Assembly (NCBI GenBank): GCA_016711705.1
Contig: JADJSK010000016.1
Coordinates: forward strand, 1-64,000
Direction of reading: 5' to 3'
DNA length: 64,000 bases
DNA from: Candidatus Brachybacter algidus
Lineage (GTDB): Bacteria > Bacteroidota > Bacteroidia > Chitinophagales > Saprospiraceae
Both the position numbers and the translations under genes were made by a program. Shown here in pieces: positions 7,407 through 16,215 of the stretch. Positions within the stretch are counted from its first letter, which is position 1, and each line of letters begins with the position of its first letter. Below the pieces are notes generated by a model. It was not told the origin of the DNA, did no database searches, and worked only from the letters and a program-made list of their open reading frames with translations.

Positions 7407-7925
7407 CTATTCAATATACTGAAATATCATCTCGCTTTTTCCAACTTTAATTAAATCGTTATTCGTTAAAATTGGTTTTATAGAATTATTAATTATTATT
7501 CCGTTCAAACTAATTTTATTTGTGCTTCCAAGATCTTCTAATATGAATTTCATATTTCCGGTTCTTTTTTGCCGGACACCTGTCACCTTAAAATGGTTTC
7601 TGGAAATAGATGTATCCTCAGTAACTATTTGCCGGTTATTTGTGCCACTTTTTCTTCCAAATTCTTCTAAGCCTTCTTTAAGGTGGAATGTGGTGGTGGT
7701 GTGGAACGTGTTTTCCAATAATATCAATACTGCCTCTTTTCCGTATTCTTTTTTTCGGGTGACCTCTGTCACATTTTCTTCATCAATTATTTCAAAATGA
7801 TGTTCGAATTTCCTGGCGCATTGCTTATTTCCACATGGAATACGTATTTTGTTACCCAAATAGTTTTCTACATTTCTAATGTTATTTGGCTGTCCGCAGT
7901 ATGGGCAAGTTAGTTCCTGATTCAT
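7407..7925 (-). CDS. Zinc-ribbon + FHA domain protein
   Basis: A 172-aa cytosolic protein. The N-terminus carries a probable zinc ribbon (Cys7, Cys10, Cys31, Cys36). The C-terminal half is a forkhead-associated domain with the phosphothreonine-binding residues in place: FGR (89-91), SRNH (108-111), GSTN (133-136) and NG (141-142). FHA domains bind phosphothreonine peptides, so it is a natural reader for the kinase encoded at 13189-16068. The gene lies 13 bp downstream of the His/Asp-rich gene. Domain assignment is firm; the partner is inference from context. Confidence 0.85.
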   Translation of the reverse strand: MNQELTCPYCGQPNNIRNVENYLGNKIRIPCGNKQCARKFEHHFEIIDEENVTEVTRKKEYGKEAVLILLENTFHTTTTFHLKEGLEEFGRKSGTNNRQIVTEDTSISRNHFKVTGVRQKRTGNMKFILEDLGSTNKISLNGIIINNSIKPILTNNDLIKVGKSEMIFQYIE

Positions 7926-7938
7926 CCTTTAAATGTGA

Positions 7939-8310
7939 TTAATGAATGTCCCAGTGATCCGCGTCACCATCCATGTGGTCGTCATGTTGCCCAAAAGTAT
8001 CATGAGTATCATGTGTGTCGTGTGTGTGATCATGCGCTTCTTCATTAGATGCGTGATCATCGTCGTGAATAGTTTCTACCTGCTCCGGATCAATGTCATG
8101 CGCTATTATTTCAATATCATGAGGCACAACATCGATGGCCATCGTATGGTCATTAATTTCAATAGTTTCAGGATCGATATGTGATGTCCAGTCTGTCCAG
8201 GAAGATTCGTCCATTGGCAAGACCTGCACAGTTTCAGGGCTTTCTATTCCTTCAGTATGGAATTGAACATCCTCCAAATTAAACAACTCTATTATTTTAT
8301 CTTCTTCCAT
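7939..8310 (-). CDS. Acidic His/Asp-rich protein of unknown function
   Basis: A 123-aa protein with no signal peptide and no recognised fold. The last ~55 residues are dominated by Asp and His, including HDHTHDTHDTHDTFGQHDDH, and the whole protein is strongly acidic. Such tracts typically bind divalent metals (Zn, Ni, Cu). The N-terminal ~60 residues contain IDPETIEINDH and IDPEQVETIHDDD, which look like an internal duplication of an I-D-P-E-x-(V/I)-E-(T/I) motif. It is placed between two FHA genes, so it may be a phospho-acceptor (several Thr in HDT) or a metal-sensing partner. Both are inference. I do not recognise the family. Confidence 0.65.
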   Translation of the reverse strand: MEEDKIIELFNLEDVQFHTEGIESPETVQVLPMDESSWTDWTSHIDPETIEINDHTMAIDVVPHDIEIIAHDIDPEQVETIHDDDHASNEEAHDHTHDTHDTHDTFGQHDDHMDGDADHWDIH

Positions 8311-8431
8311 TTCTATCCGATTTTGATCAATTGTTTATTAATGCTATCCGGTTTGATGATACGAATATAATTGTGTTGATTAGTCATTGGTTTCCAAATT
8401 GTATGAAGTGACGAAATGTATGTATGAAGTG

Positions 8432-9103
8432 TCATGCTTTGTCTTTATTTTTAAAAATTACATCACATCTTTCGTTTGGACATCGTTCCCGAGTTTCCCA
8501 ATTTGACAATGAATTATTGATCATACTTGTCTTGCATTTAGGACAACTCAGCATCGATTCATATTCATTTTTCAAGTCATCCAACCGTTCATTGCGCAAT
8601 GTGGCAGATCCCATGAATAAGGATGGCAATACCGCTGTCAATCCTATTAATAAAGTAAGAATAAATAGATATTGTCTTGGAATAGTATCTGTCATCAACC
8701 ACACAGTAATTAATAAAATAGTTAATGTAACTCTAAGAATTATAGGCCATTTTGGAGGAGTACTAATTGCTATTTTTTTCTTTCTGTAATTTTTAAAATT
8801 GGCCAACATGTCATTATACTCCTGACAAAAGTCTTTTTTATCCTGTAATTCAAGGCTATTTATTGTTTTAAATAATTCATCTACCGGTACTTCGAAAACA
8901 CCTAATTCAAGTTTGTCGTGTGCCTTCAAAATGGCTTCTTTCACAGGTTTATCATTTATGTATGTACCATTGGTGCTATTTAAATCTTCAATTAATACAA
9001 CATTATTCTCTATTTTTAATACGGCATGATATCCACTTACAGAAGGATTTTGGTAACTGAAATCATTGTCAGCGCGACTGCCTAAAGTAATTTGTTTGCT
9101 CAT
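8432..9103 (-). CDS. Membrane-anchored FHA protein with C-terminal zinc ribbon
   Basis: A 223-aa protein. The N-terminal FHA domain (about 5-75) has GSR (8-10), SGYH (23-26) and NSTNGT (42-47), so the phosphopeptide-binding residues are intact. Two transmembrane segments follow (about 119-138 and 145-165). The C-terminal part has CPKC (187-190) and CPNERC (208-213), a likely zinc ribbon. With two membrane passes both ends would be cytoplasmic. The start overlaps the LytTR stop by 4 bp (ATGA), indicating translational coupling. The neighbouring kinase is the obvious source of its ligand (inference). Confidence 0.85.
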   Translation of the reverse strand: MSKQITLGSRADNDFSYQNPSVSGYHAVLKIENNVVLIEDLNSTNGTYINDKPVKEAILKAHDKLELGVFEVPVDELFKTINSLELQDKKDFCQEYNDMLANFKNYRKKKIAISTPPKWPIILRVTLTILLITVWLMTDTIPRQYLFILTLLIGLTAVLPSLFMGSATLRNERLDDLKNEYESMLSCPKCKTSMINNSLSNWETRERCPNERCDVIFKNKDKA

Positions 9104-9789
9104 CTTCCTAACAGGTATTTTTTAAGTTTAACACTGAGGCGGCCGGAGATATTTAAATTATTTCCTTCTCCAAAGAAATAAACTGTGTCCGAGGTAATTG
9201 ATCTAATTAATTTTAAATTAATAATTAACGATCGATGTAATCTTTTGAAATTAATATCCTGCTCAGTAATGAATTCAAACTTTCCTAATTGTTTCGTTTG
9301 AAGTATTTTCTTTCCATTGCTCAACACTATATTAGTATAATTTCCTTCGGCTAATAAATATAAGATCTGATGATGTGAAATGACAATGGTTTCGCCATCT
9401 TGAATTAAACTTAAATCATTCGAGCCAACAACAATGGTCTGGATATATTTCCTGTAGCTATCCTGTAGCGATTCTCCATTGACAGGCAGTGATTCAAAGT
9501 GAAATACATCGAGTTTCCATGCATCTAATGCAAACATGGACTGAGAGATCAAACAAATGCGGAGTTCAGGAAATGACTTATTCAGATATTGTAGTCGCAT
9601 CCTTTCCCGATCGTCTAAAGTGCTTGTCACATAAAATAAAACTCCTTCAAATCTAGTGTGAAGCAACAAACCTAATTGGTTATAATCAATTGCAAAATGG
9701 AGTTTATATGGCCTGACATAAGAGAACCTTATTTTGCTGACCTGCGCATTCAGGTTTTGGCCTTCTTTGTAAAATATTAATTGATCCAT
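9100..9789 (-). CDS. LytTR-family DNA-binding response regulator-like protein
   Basis: A 229-aa transcription factor. The C-terminal ~105 residues form a LytTR domain: ILYLLAEGNYTNIVLSNGKKIL, then FKRLHRSLIINLKLIRSIT and LNISGRLSVKLKKYL. The N-terminal ~115 residues have receiver-like secondary structure (GVLFYVTSTLDDRERMRLQYL), but I see no clear phospho-acceptor Asp pocket, so control may not be by a histidine kinase. It sits 24 bp after the LRR surface-protein gene and overlaps the FHA gene, so it probably regulates this cluster or a related surface function (inference). Confidence 0.85.
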   Translation of the reverse strand: MDQLIFYKEGQNLNAQVSKIRFSYVRPYKLHFAIDYNQLGLLLHTRFEGVLFYVTSTLDDRERMRLQYLNKSFPELRICLISQSMFALDAWKLDVFHFESLPVNGESLQDSYRKYIQTIVVGSNDLSLIQDGETIVISHHQILYLLAEGNYTNIVLSNGKKILQTKQLGKFEFITEQDINFKRLHRSLIINLKLIRSITSDTVYFFGEGNNLNISGRLSVKLKKYLLGR

Positions 9790-9813
9790 AGTTGCTGGCC
9801 ATTGACGTTTTGA

Positions 9814-11943
9814 TCACTTTAGGATCGTCAGCGCTTTTTTATACGTTTTGTCTTTTATTCTCAAAATATAGAAATAAGTTCCGCCCGGATATGAGCCGCT
9901 ATCCCAATCATTGGTATAGTTTTGTTTATTATAGATCTTATCGCCCCACCGATTAAAAATAGTTAATTCTGAGTCAAGGATGACCTGGCGATTATTGAAG
10001 CGAAGTACATCGTTGACTCCGTCCGCATTTGGTGTAAATGTATTGGTGAGAATAAGGTCATCATCGGTACAAGGTGCTTCCGCTAAAGTAAGCACGAAGA
10101 GTGTGTCGCAAGTGGATCCCTGAACAGGAATATTGTAGTACCCAACTGAGTAATCTTTTCCTTTGAAATAGTAGGTACTTCCTATGCAAATACTGTCTTT
10201 AAGTTCAACAGTGATGTCATCTGAAGCGCTAACTTTTAGTTGGAAAGTTGTATCACAGGGTATTCCCGAACGAACGATTGTATGAGAGCCAATGGGATAA
10301 AATGCATTTCCGAAATTAAATAATTCCCCTTCACAAATTGTCGCCTCGATGTTGATATTTTGACCTGGATTGTTTGTAACTTTTAACGTGATGAATGTGT
10401 CGCACACCGGTCCCGGAAAACTAAAATTATAAGTTCCCACGCTAAATTGCTGTCCACGATAGGAGGTTAATTTGCCAGTGCAAACCTCCCTTGTTTCTGT
10501 TGTTTTTGGCTGAGGCAATGTATCCACAACGATGGTATATAAGGTATCACATAGTGCACCGGGATATGTCAATTGATGTGAACCGAAAGCATACTGTTGT
10601 CCTCGATATTGAAACGTTTCACCACTGCAGACTAGTCCCTGTATATTTTCTTTTGGTTGATCTCCTTGGGTGATCGTAAGAGTGACGATGGTGTCGCAAG
10701 CTGAGGGGCCGGGTAATCTAACTTCGCTGATGCCAAATCCGTATGTATTTCCACGGAAGGAATAAGTATGTCCTGCACAGACGGTTGCATTAATTTGAAA
10801 TGTTGGATTGGTACATGGAGCGCCTTCGCCGCAGCGGCAGTCACTCTGGATGACGTCGTTTTGGGTGTCGGGGTTGCCGTCGTTGCAGGGGGCTCCGATT
10901 TGTGGGAGACCTAAGACACAAAAATTTTCGTATTCACCGTCCCAAGGCATTTTAAAATTTGCTGAAGCATTAAAAGAATTAAATGAGCAAACTGTAACTG
11001 GGAAACAGCCTTCAAATCTATTGTTTGTTAACCCAATCTTACAATCATTGGAAAGGCCAGTAAGAGAAGGGATTTTTCCTGATATTAGATTATTTCTTAA
11101 CGTTAAGTACTTTAAATTTGGCAAAATAAAATCAGGTAAATTTCCTGATATTTGATTATCTAATAAATTAAGTGTTTTTAATTTCTTTAAATAACTATAA
11201 TCAGGAATACTACCCGTTAACATATTATAACCAACTGAAATAATTTCTAAATTAGGAGAATTTTGAAAAGCAGGAAGATTACCAGTTAGTCTATTCTTAG
11301 CTAATTCAATTAATCCGATTTCAGGGGCATTAAGTAGTTGAGGTATACTTCCGCTAAGAAAATTATTATTAAACATTATGTCTGTCAAGTGCGGTAGACT
11401 ATTAAATCCAGGTATACTTCCTCTTAATTGATTGAATGCAATTTCAATAGCTATTAATTGATTACAATTATTAAAATCAGGTATTGTTCCTGAGAGTAAA
11501 TTATAGGAAAGATTAATTATTTCCAACTTTGCTAAACTATCGAAATTTGGTAAACTTCCTTCAAAAATATTTGAAGTTAAAGCCATATTTCTAAGCTTTT
11601 TTGCTTTAGAAAAATTTGGAATACTCCCTCCAATTTTATTTTGAAACAGTCTTAAAACATCTAGAGAATCTAAATCTAAATCAGGCAAGGTCCCTGTCAT
11701 ACCATTATTATCTAAAAACAATTCTATTACTCTATTATTTTTACAAATAACCCCAAACCATTTGCACGGATCACACTCTGACGAAGTATCACCCCAACCA
11801 TCGTTATTGACCCAGTTATCTCCATTCGTAGCATTATAAAACTCCATCAATCCTTCATAGTCTGGATGGTCACATTGTGCAACAGAATTAGTAGCATAAA
11901 TGCACGACAAAAAACAAATCAGTAGGTATTTTATACTTTTCAT
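9814..11943 (-). CDS. Leucine-rich-repeat surface protein with T9SS type B C-terminal domain
   Basis: A 709-aa exported protein. It has a signal peptide (1-22), a plant-type LRR start (GLMEFYNATNGDNWVNNDGW), then about ten LRRs with the L-x-G-x-(I/L)-P pattern (about 55-320). Five repeats of about 50 residues follow, with pattern C-x-G-x-x-(Y/F)...(F/Y)-R-G-x-x-(Y/F)-x-x-G...P-G-x-x-C-D-T. It ends in a gliding-motility C-terminal domain (about 632-709): TNTFTPNADGVNDVLRF, IFNRWGDKIY, YPGGTYFYILR. Such domains target T9SS cargo to the surface. It lies 5 bp downstream of PorP/SprF, as in SprB/SprF-type pairs. Ligand unknown. Confidence 0.92.
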   Translation of the reverse strand: MKSIKYLLICFLSCIYATNSVAQCDHPDYEGLMEFYNATNGDNWVNNDGWGDTSSECDPCKWFGVICKNNRVIELFLDNNGMTGTLPDLDLDSLDVLRLFQNKIGGSIPNFSKAKKLRNMALTSNIFEGSLPNFDSLAKLEIINLSYNLLSGTIPDFNNCNQLIAIEIAFNQLRGSIPGFNSLPHLTDIMFNNNFLSGSIPQLLNAPEIGLIELAKNRLTGNLPAFQNSPNLEIISVGYNMLTGSIPDYSYLKKLKTLNLLDNQISGNLPDFILPNLKYLTLRNNLISGKIPSLTGLSNDCKIGLTNNRFEGCFPVTVCSFNSFNASANFKMPWDGEYENFCVLGLPQIGAPCNDGNPDTQNDVIQSDCRCGEGAPCTNPTFQINATVCAGHTYSFRGNTYGFGISEVRLPGPSACDTIVTLTITQGDQPKENIQGLVCSGETFQYRGQQYAFGSHQLTYPGALCDTLYTIVVDTLPQPKTTETREVCTGKLTSYRGQQFSVGTYNFSFPGPVCDTFITLKVTNNPGQNINIEATICEGELFNFGNAFYPIGSHTIVRSGIPCDTTFQLKVSASDDITVELKDSICIGSTYYFKGKDYSVGYYNIPVQGSTCDTLFVLTLAEAPCTDDDLILTNTFTPNADGVNDVLRFNNRQVILDSELTIFNRWGDKIYNKQNYTNDWDSGSYPGGTYFYILRIKDKTYKKALTILK

Positions 11944-11948
11944 CTACA

Positions 11949-12917
11949 TCACATATCAAAATGGTAATTAAAAAAAGCTTCATAGCCGATGCCGCCATAT
12001 TGTGCAAGTAACCCAACTGTATAGTCCGCCTTGACACCAATCCTGATATTGCCATCTTGAACAAACTTACCTAAGAATGAATCGCTATTTAAAATGACGC
12101 CTGTTTGTACGAAGATCTCCCCACTTGTGGCACCACCGCCTGCCAACCAGAATCTATTGAGCTGTTCGAAGCGGATATTGGCCATGGCATGAATATTGTT
12201 TTTTCCTGAACGGATCACCATGATGTCGGGTTCGATAAAACTCTCTGCTCGTCGTGAGGCAAAATACCTGTACCCGAGATGCAGCGTCATATGATATTGT
12301 GTATTCAGTTCGGGCATAGAAAAGATCCGTGTCGGATATCCCTGCAACACAGAAAAACCAATGTAATAATGACTCTGAAGTGCGTAATTGGATGGTGCAC
12401 TCATGTAGTAAAATCCGGCACTGAAATTAGGTTTGATTGACCCATCTATTTCATTCATCAGGTTTGGATCATTGGCGAGACCGTCATAAGTGATGACATT
12501 ATCAGGGCTATAGCTGTATTTTCCAAGTCGGACCGCGACCCCCAAACTTAACATGTCTTCACTGTTGCCAAAGAGTTGAGGTTCCAATCGGAAGCTGTAA
12601 GAAAGACCTGCTCCCAACTTTGCAAAAGGTCCTACTTTATCTTGTTCAATAAGCAAACCAATTCCGGCTCCGGAGGATTTGCCATATTTATAAAATGGAT
12701 ATTGGAAAGACAGCGTTGAGTATTGCGGAGCACCATCAAATCCTGTCCACATCTGCTGATGAGAAAGGGAGACATCAAGTGCTGTCCACTTTGCTGTCAG
12801 CGCAGGATTCCAGATAAAACCATTTTCATAAAAGCTGCTCCAATTGGCTATCTGCTGGCCGGAGAGGCAAGTCGATATTGTTATTAGGAGCAGAGATATG
12901 AAAAGGCGTAGAGGCAT
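11949..12917 (-). CDS. PorP/SprF-family type IX secretion outer-membrane protein
   Basis: A 322-aa protein with a signal peptide (LLITISTCLSGQQ) and the PorP/SprF pattern: NPALTAKWTALDVSLSHQQMW, GAPQYSTLSFQYPFYK, GAGIGLLIEQDKVGPF, SAGFYYMSAP and a barrel-type C-terminus. Family members bind the C-terminal domain of particular T9SS cargo and help its export or anchoring at the cell surface. The LRR cargo gene begins 5 bp downstream, so this protein is probably its dedicated partner. Length fits the family (about 300-340 aa). Confidence 0.93.
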   Translation of the reverse strand: MPLRLFISLLLITISTCLSGQQIANWSSFYENGFIWNPALTAKWTALDVSLSHQQMWTGFDGAPQYSTLSFQYPFYKYGKSSGAGIGLLIEQDKVGPFAKLGAGLSYSFRLEPQLFGNSEDMLSLGVAVRLGKYSYSPDNVITYDGLANDPNLMNEIDGSIKPNFSAGFYYMSAPSNYALQSHYYIGFSVLQGYPTRIFSMPELNTQYHMTLHLGYRYFASRRAESFIEPDIMVIRSGKNNIHAMANIRFEQLNRFWLAGGGATSGEIFVQTGVILNSDSFLGKFVQDGNIRIGVKADYTVGLLAQYGGIGYEAFFNYHFDM

Positions 12918-12960
12918 GAGTTGTTTTTTATGAGAGGGGTAGAATATTTAATTTATTGAA

Positions 12961-12995
12961 AGTCCACCCCCTTGGCCCCCTCCAAAGGGGGACAT
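12961..12995 (+). repeat. Family B C-rich hairpin repeat
   Basis: AGTCCACCCCCTTGGCCCCC then TCCAAAGGGGGACATTC: the CCCCCTCC/AAAGGGGG arms can pair. The sequence is nearly the reverse complement of the copy at 34546. It lies between the kinase and PorP/SprF genes. Confidence 0.65.
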
Positions 12996-13129
12996 TCGTT
13001 TATCCGGAATTATTTATCTATTTAAGAAAAAATTGTTTTTCGTTTTTATTTAATTATTAAAGTTTCTATGGTGATTTTATTTTTGATAATTAATAACTTT
13101 AGAATCTACAAAATTTATTTAAATCTCAT

Positions 13130-13188
13130 TATTTGCCGGACACAACCATCGGAGTTTCATTCTAATTTCTACCTTCTAATTTCTAACT
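13130..13188 (-). repeat. Family D dispersed repeat, partial copy
   Basis: The minus strand reads AAGTTAGAAATTAGAAGGTA, GAAATTAGAATGAAACTCCG and ATGGTTGTGTCCGGCAAATA. This matches the copies at 40035-40185 and 62280-62425, which share GGTAGAAATTAGAA and CGATGRTTGAGYCCRKCAAAT. It abuts the end of the kinase gene. Confidence 0.55.
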
Positions 13189-16068
13189 TTATTTACTGAC
13201 TCTTACCAATCTAAAACCCGTCATTTTATCCTTGTAGCTACCCGGAACAGTGATGTTATTTCTTATTTCAAGTTTGTTTTTATTGTCGTACCAAGATCCG
13301 CCTTTGCGGACGATGGTGCTTTGATCATTGCAGAATTCAGCGACATTGCCGGACATATCGTATAGGCCATAACCATTGGCTTTTTTACTGCCGATGCGTT
13401 GTGTTCCTATCTTTTTCCTTCCATACACAGCAATAGCATCCACATCATCTGAGCCTGAATATTGCTGTGTTGCATCACCCCCGAGAGCGGCGTATTCCCA
13501 CTCTTCTGTGGTCGGCAACCGGTATGTGTATGCATTGCAAGATAATGCATTTAACCTTTCAAGAAAGACTTTTATGTCTCCGAAAGATATATTCTCTATC
13601 GGTAAGTTTTTATCATCTTTGAAATAGGCATTGTTGGTGCCATTCATGACGGTATTATATTGCTCTTGTGTGACTTCGTGAATTCCTATATTGAGACTTG
13701 GAATAGATTTTACAGACTGATTAGAAGAAGTGTAGGTGCCCGCTGGAATTCTCTTAAAATCATTGCCGAATAGCCCTGTAATAATCTTGCATTGACTATC
13801 TTCGGGCACTTCGTTTTTCTTTTCAGGAATTGCTTTATTTGCCTGGGATTCTAATTCAATAATTGTTTTCTTCGCTTCATTTACAAATTCTGATTTTGGA
13901 TTGTTGGTAATGAAGATATTGATCTGAGTGATATTATTGGACTTTTTAGCTGCTTCCCATTGTTGTTTTTCAGCCTGAGCCTTTTTCTCTTTCTGTAAAT
14001 TGTTTAAAGTGGAATTTGCAGCCGGGATGTAAGTCGAGGTTGGGTATTGTTTGATGTATTCAATGACTTTTTCAATAGAATTTGTAGCTTTAGCATCATC
14101 CCATGCTTCCTTGCTTTCGATTACAAAGATGGCATTGAGCAGGATGTTGACTTCTACTTTATAAATGCCATTTGGGTATTTCTCGAAATAACTTTCAAGG
14201 AGAGTTTTAGAGTTGGTTGATTTAGCGATTTCGAAAAAATCTTTCTCGGATTTATTGGAAACATTTTTGGCAAGATCTGCAATTTTTTTCTTTAATTCAG
14301 CGACGTATTTAGACTTTGGATAGTCGGCAATAAAAGATTCAATATCAGCAATATTAGAAGATGTTTTTACTTTTTGGTAGGATAAATCTTCCGATTGACT
14401 TTCAAGTTTTTTAATTCTATCCTGAAGGTAATTTATCAGAGAATCTGAAGAAAATTGATTTCGAAGTTGATACAAGGTATTTAAGTCAGCATTATTTATT
14501 TGATCTGTGGTTAACTTCAATGTTTGTGATTGAGCGGCATTGTTTAGGATAATTTTAAAATTGCCATCGGTATTCACCTCATAGAGTGTATCTCCTTTAT
14601 ATGCCTTGGCAATGCCGGATTCGAATGGTCCTGCTTTTGTAAAAATAGGTGCAGTAAGTGTATCACCTGTCAATGACAAATACCCAAAAAGATTATTTTG
14701 GGCGTAAATCTGAGAGCCTTCAGCCGGAGGTGGTTTTTTGAAATAATTATAGAATGCAAATACGCCTATAACTAACAATCCCAATACGCCAGCTGCCCAA
14801 AAAGCCAATTTCTTGTTATTGGTTTTTTGTAGAAGTTTAATTTGCATTTTGACCTCATCTATATAGAGACCCTTTGGAAACTGTTCTAAATATGCTGTAT
14901 AGGCAAATATTGTATGTGCTTTTCTTGCTGTGAGAAACTGTCTTTCATCGAGAGAGATAACAACTGTCTTTACCTCATCATCTATATGATCAAAAGGCTT
15001 TTTTTCTTCAGCACCGCTTATTATAATAGTCTTATCCCCATCTTGATTGTCATATATACCCGAGGTTACACTAATTTTTTCACGGATTAGCCGATTGTAA
15101 ATGCTGTTTGGATAATCTTTTAAAAATGATTCAAGCTGAATGATTTCACCGGTTCGCATCGCTGAATCAAAAGCTAATTTTTCCTCTTTATTTACACTGG
15201 GCTGTATTGAACTTGATTCCCTATTGAGTATTTGTAAAAGTTCGTCGGCAGTTTGGACCCGTTTAGTATTGTCGTAATTCAGGCAAAGAGCGATAATTTC
15301 CTTGAAGGGGGAAGTGGCCAGGCCATCCAAATTGGGTTTTTCCTCTTGTCCGATCTTCTTGAAAATGAGGTTGCGCCGGGCATCTTGAGATAATATTGTT
15401 GAAGGAATATCGAAGAATTTTTTACCGGACAGTAATTCATAAGCGATTACACCAAAAGACCAAAGGTCGGTATTGGGTTTTAGATCACTGCCGAACAGTT
15501 GTTCTGGCGAAGAATATTCCAGGGTGCCTCCACTTATGCTACTGGTGATCTGAGAATCATCAACTGCTACTTGCCTACTTAGTCCAAAGTCACTTATCTT
15601 AGGTACGAATTGGTCGTAGATATCTCTTACGATGAGTATATTGCTTGGTTTTAAGTCGCGGTGAATTATTTTGTAAGTATGAAGACAATTGATTCCCTCC
15701 AGAATACCCCTGAGAATAACCTCTTTTTGTTCAAGGGATAAAGTATGGGTATCTGCAAGTTGTTTTAAGTTGCCTTCTTCATAAAATTGCATGATTACAA
15801 AATCATGCAAACCTGTTTGAGTATTGTATTGGTAAGCGTTTAGGTAGTTTGCAATGTTCTTGTGTTCGGATATTTTTTTTATCAGATCAAATTCATTGAT
15901 CAGGGAATATTTTTTGCCGTCAATGAATTTTACTTCGGAAATTTTAACTGCCCGCCAAACATTGTTTACAGAATCATAGGCTTTATAGACAGTCCCAAAA
16001 GCTCCGCTACCAAGCCGATCTCTCTGATAATTTATTAAATATCTGCCAAAAAATTCTTCCTGGGTCAT
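13189..16068 (-). CDS. Transmembrane Ser/Thr protein kinase with extracytoplasmic FGE-type domain
   Basis: A 959-aa eukaryotic-type kinase. The start at 16068 gives MTQEEFFGRYLINYQ directly before the glycine loop GSGAFG (20-25). Catalytic Lys is near 42, HRDLKPSN starts at 136 and DFG is 160-162, all intact. One transmembrane helix (about 421-440) follows. The outer part has repeated helical segments of D-Y-P-x-S type (FIADYPKSKYV, YFEKYPNGIY, YIKQYPTSTY), TPR-like, and ends in a formylglycine-generating-enzyme-like domain (about 765-959: RIPAGTY, YRLPTTEEWEYAALGG, GLYDMSGNVAEF, GFRLVRVSK). FGE-like domains on kinases usually bind rather than oxidise. Likely sensor of the FHA cluster. Gap to PorP/SprF is 271 bp. 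Confidence 0.92.
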   Translation of the reverse strand: MTQEEFFGRYLINYQRDRLGSGAFGTVYKAYDSVNNVWRAVKISEVKFIDGKKYSLINEFDLIKKISEHKNIANYLNAYQYNTQTGLHDFVIMQFYEEGNLKQLADTHTLSLEQKEVILRGILEGINCLHTYKIIHRDLKPSNILIVRDIYDQFVPKISDFGLSRQVAVDDSQITSSISGGTLEYSSPEQLFGSDLKPNTDLWSFGVIAYELLSGKKFFDIPSTILSQDARRNLIFKKIGQEEKPNLDGLATSPFKEIIALCLNYDNTKRVQTADELLQILNRESSSIQPSVNKEEKLAFDSAMRTGEIIQLESFLKDYPNSIYNRLIREKISVTSGIYDNQDGDKTIIISGAEEKKPFDHIDDEVKTVVISLDERQFLTARKAHTIFAYTAYLEQFPKGLYIDEVKMQIKLLQKTNNKKLAFWAAGVLGLLVIGVFAFYNYFKKPPPAEGSQIYAQNNLFGYLSLTGDTLTAPIFTKAGPFESGIAKAYKGDTLYEVNTDGNFKIILNNAAQSQTLKLTTDQINNADLNTLYQLRNQFSSDSLINYLQDRIKKLESQSEDLSYQKVKTSSNIADIESFIADYPKSKYVAELKKKIADLAKNVSNKSEKDFFEIAKSTNSKTLLESYFEKYPNGIYKVEVNILLNAIFVIESKEAWDDAKATNSIEKVIEYIKQYPTSTYIPAANSTLNNLQKEKKAQAEKQQWEAAKKSNNITQINIFITNNPKSEFVNEAKKTIIELESQANKAIPEKKNEVPEDSQCKIITGLFGNDFKRIPAGTYTSSNQSVKSIPSLNIGIHEVTQEQYNTVMNGTNNAYFKDDKNLPIENISFGDIKVFLERLNALSCNAYTYRLPTTEEWEYAALGGDATQQYSGSDDVDAIAVYGRKKIGTQRIGSKKANGYGLYDMSGNVAEFCNDQSTIVRKGGSWYDNKNKLEIRNNITVPGSYKDKMTGFRLVRVSK

Positions 16069-16215
16069 TATAAGAAAGTATAAGTCATTGTCATTCAGCA
16101 AAAGTACTAAAAAGTGCTGCTTTACAAACTTTGTAAAAGTTAATGGGTGAATATACAATGGGATAGGACATGATTTGATATGGGATTTTAGATTAGGAAA
16201 TGTCGGTTTGGAAAG

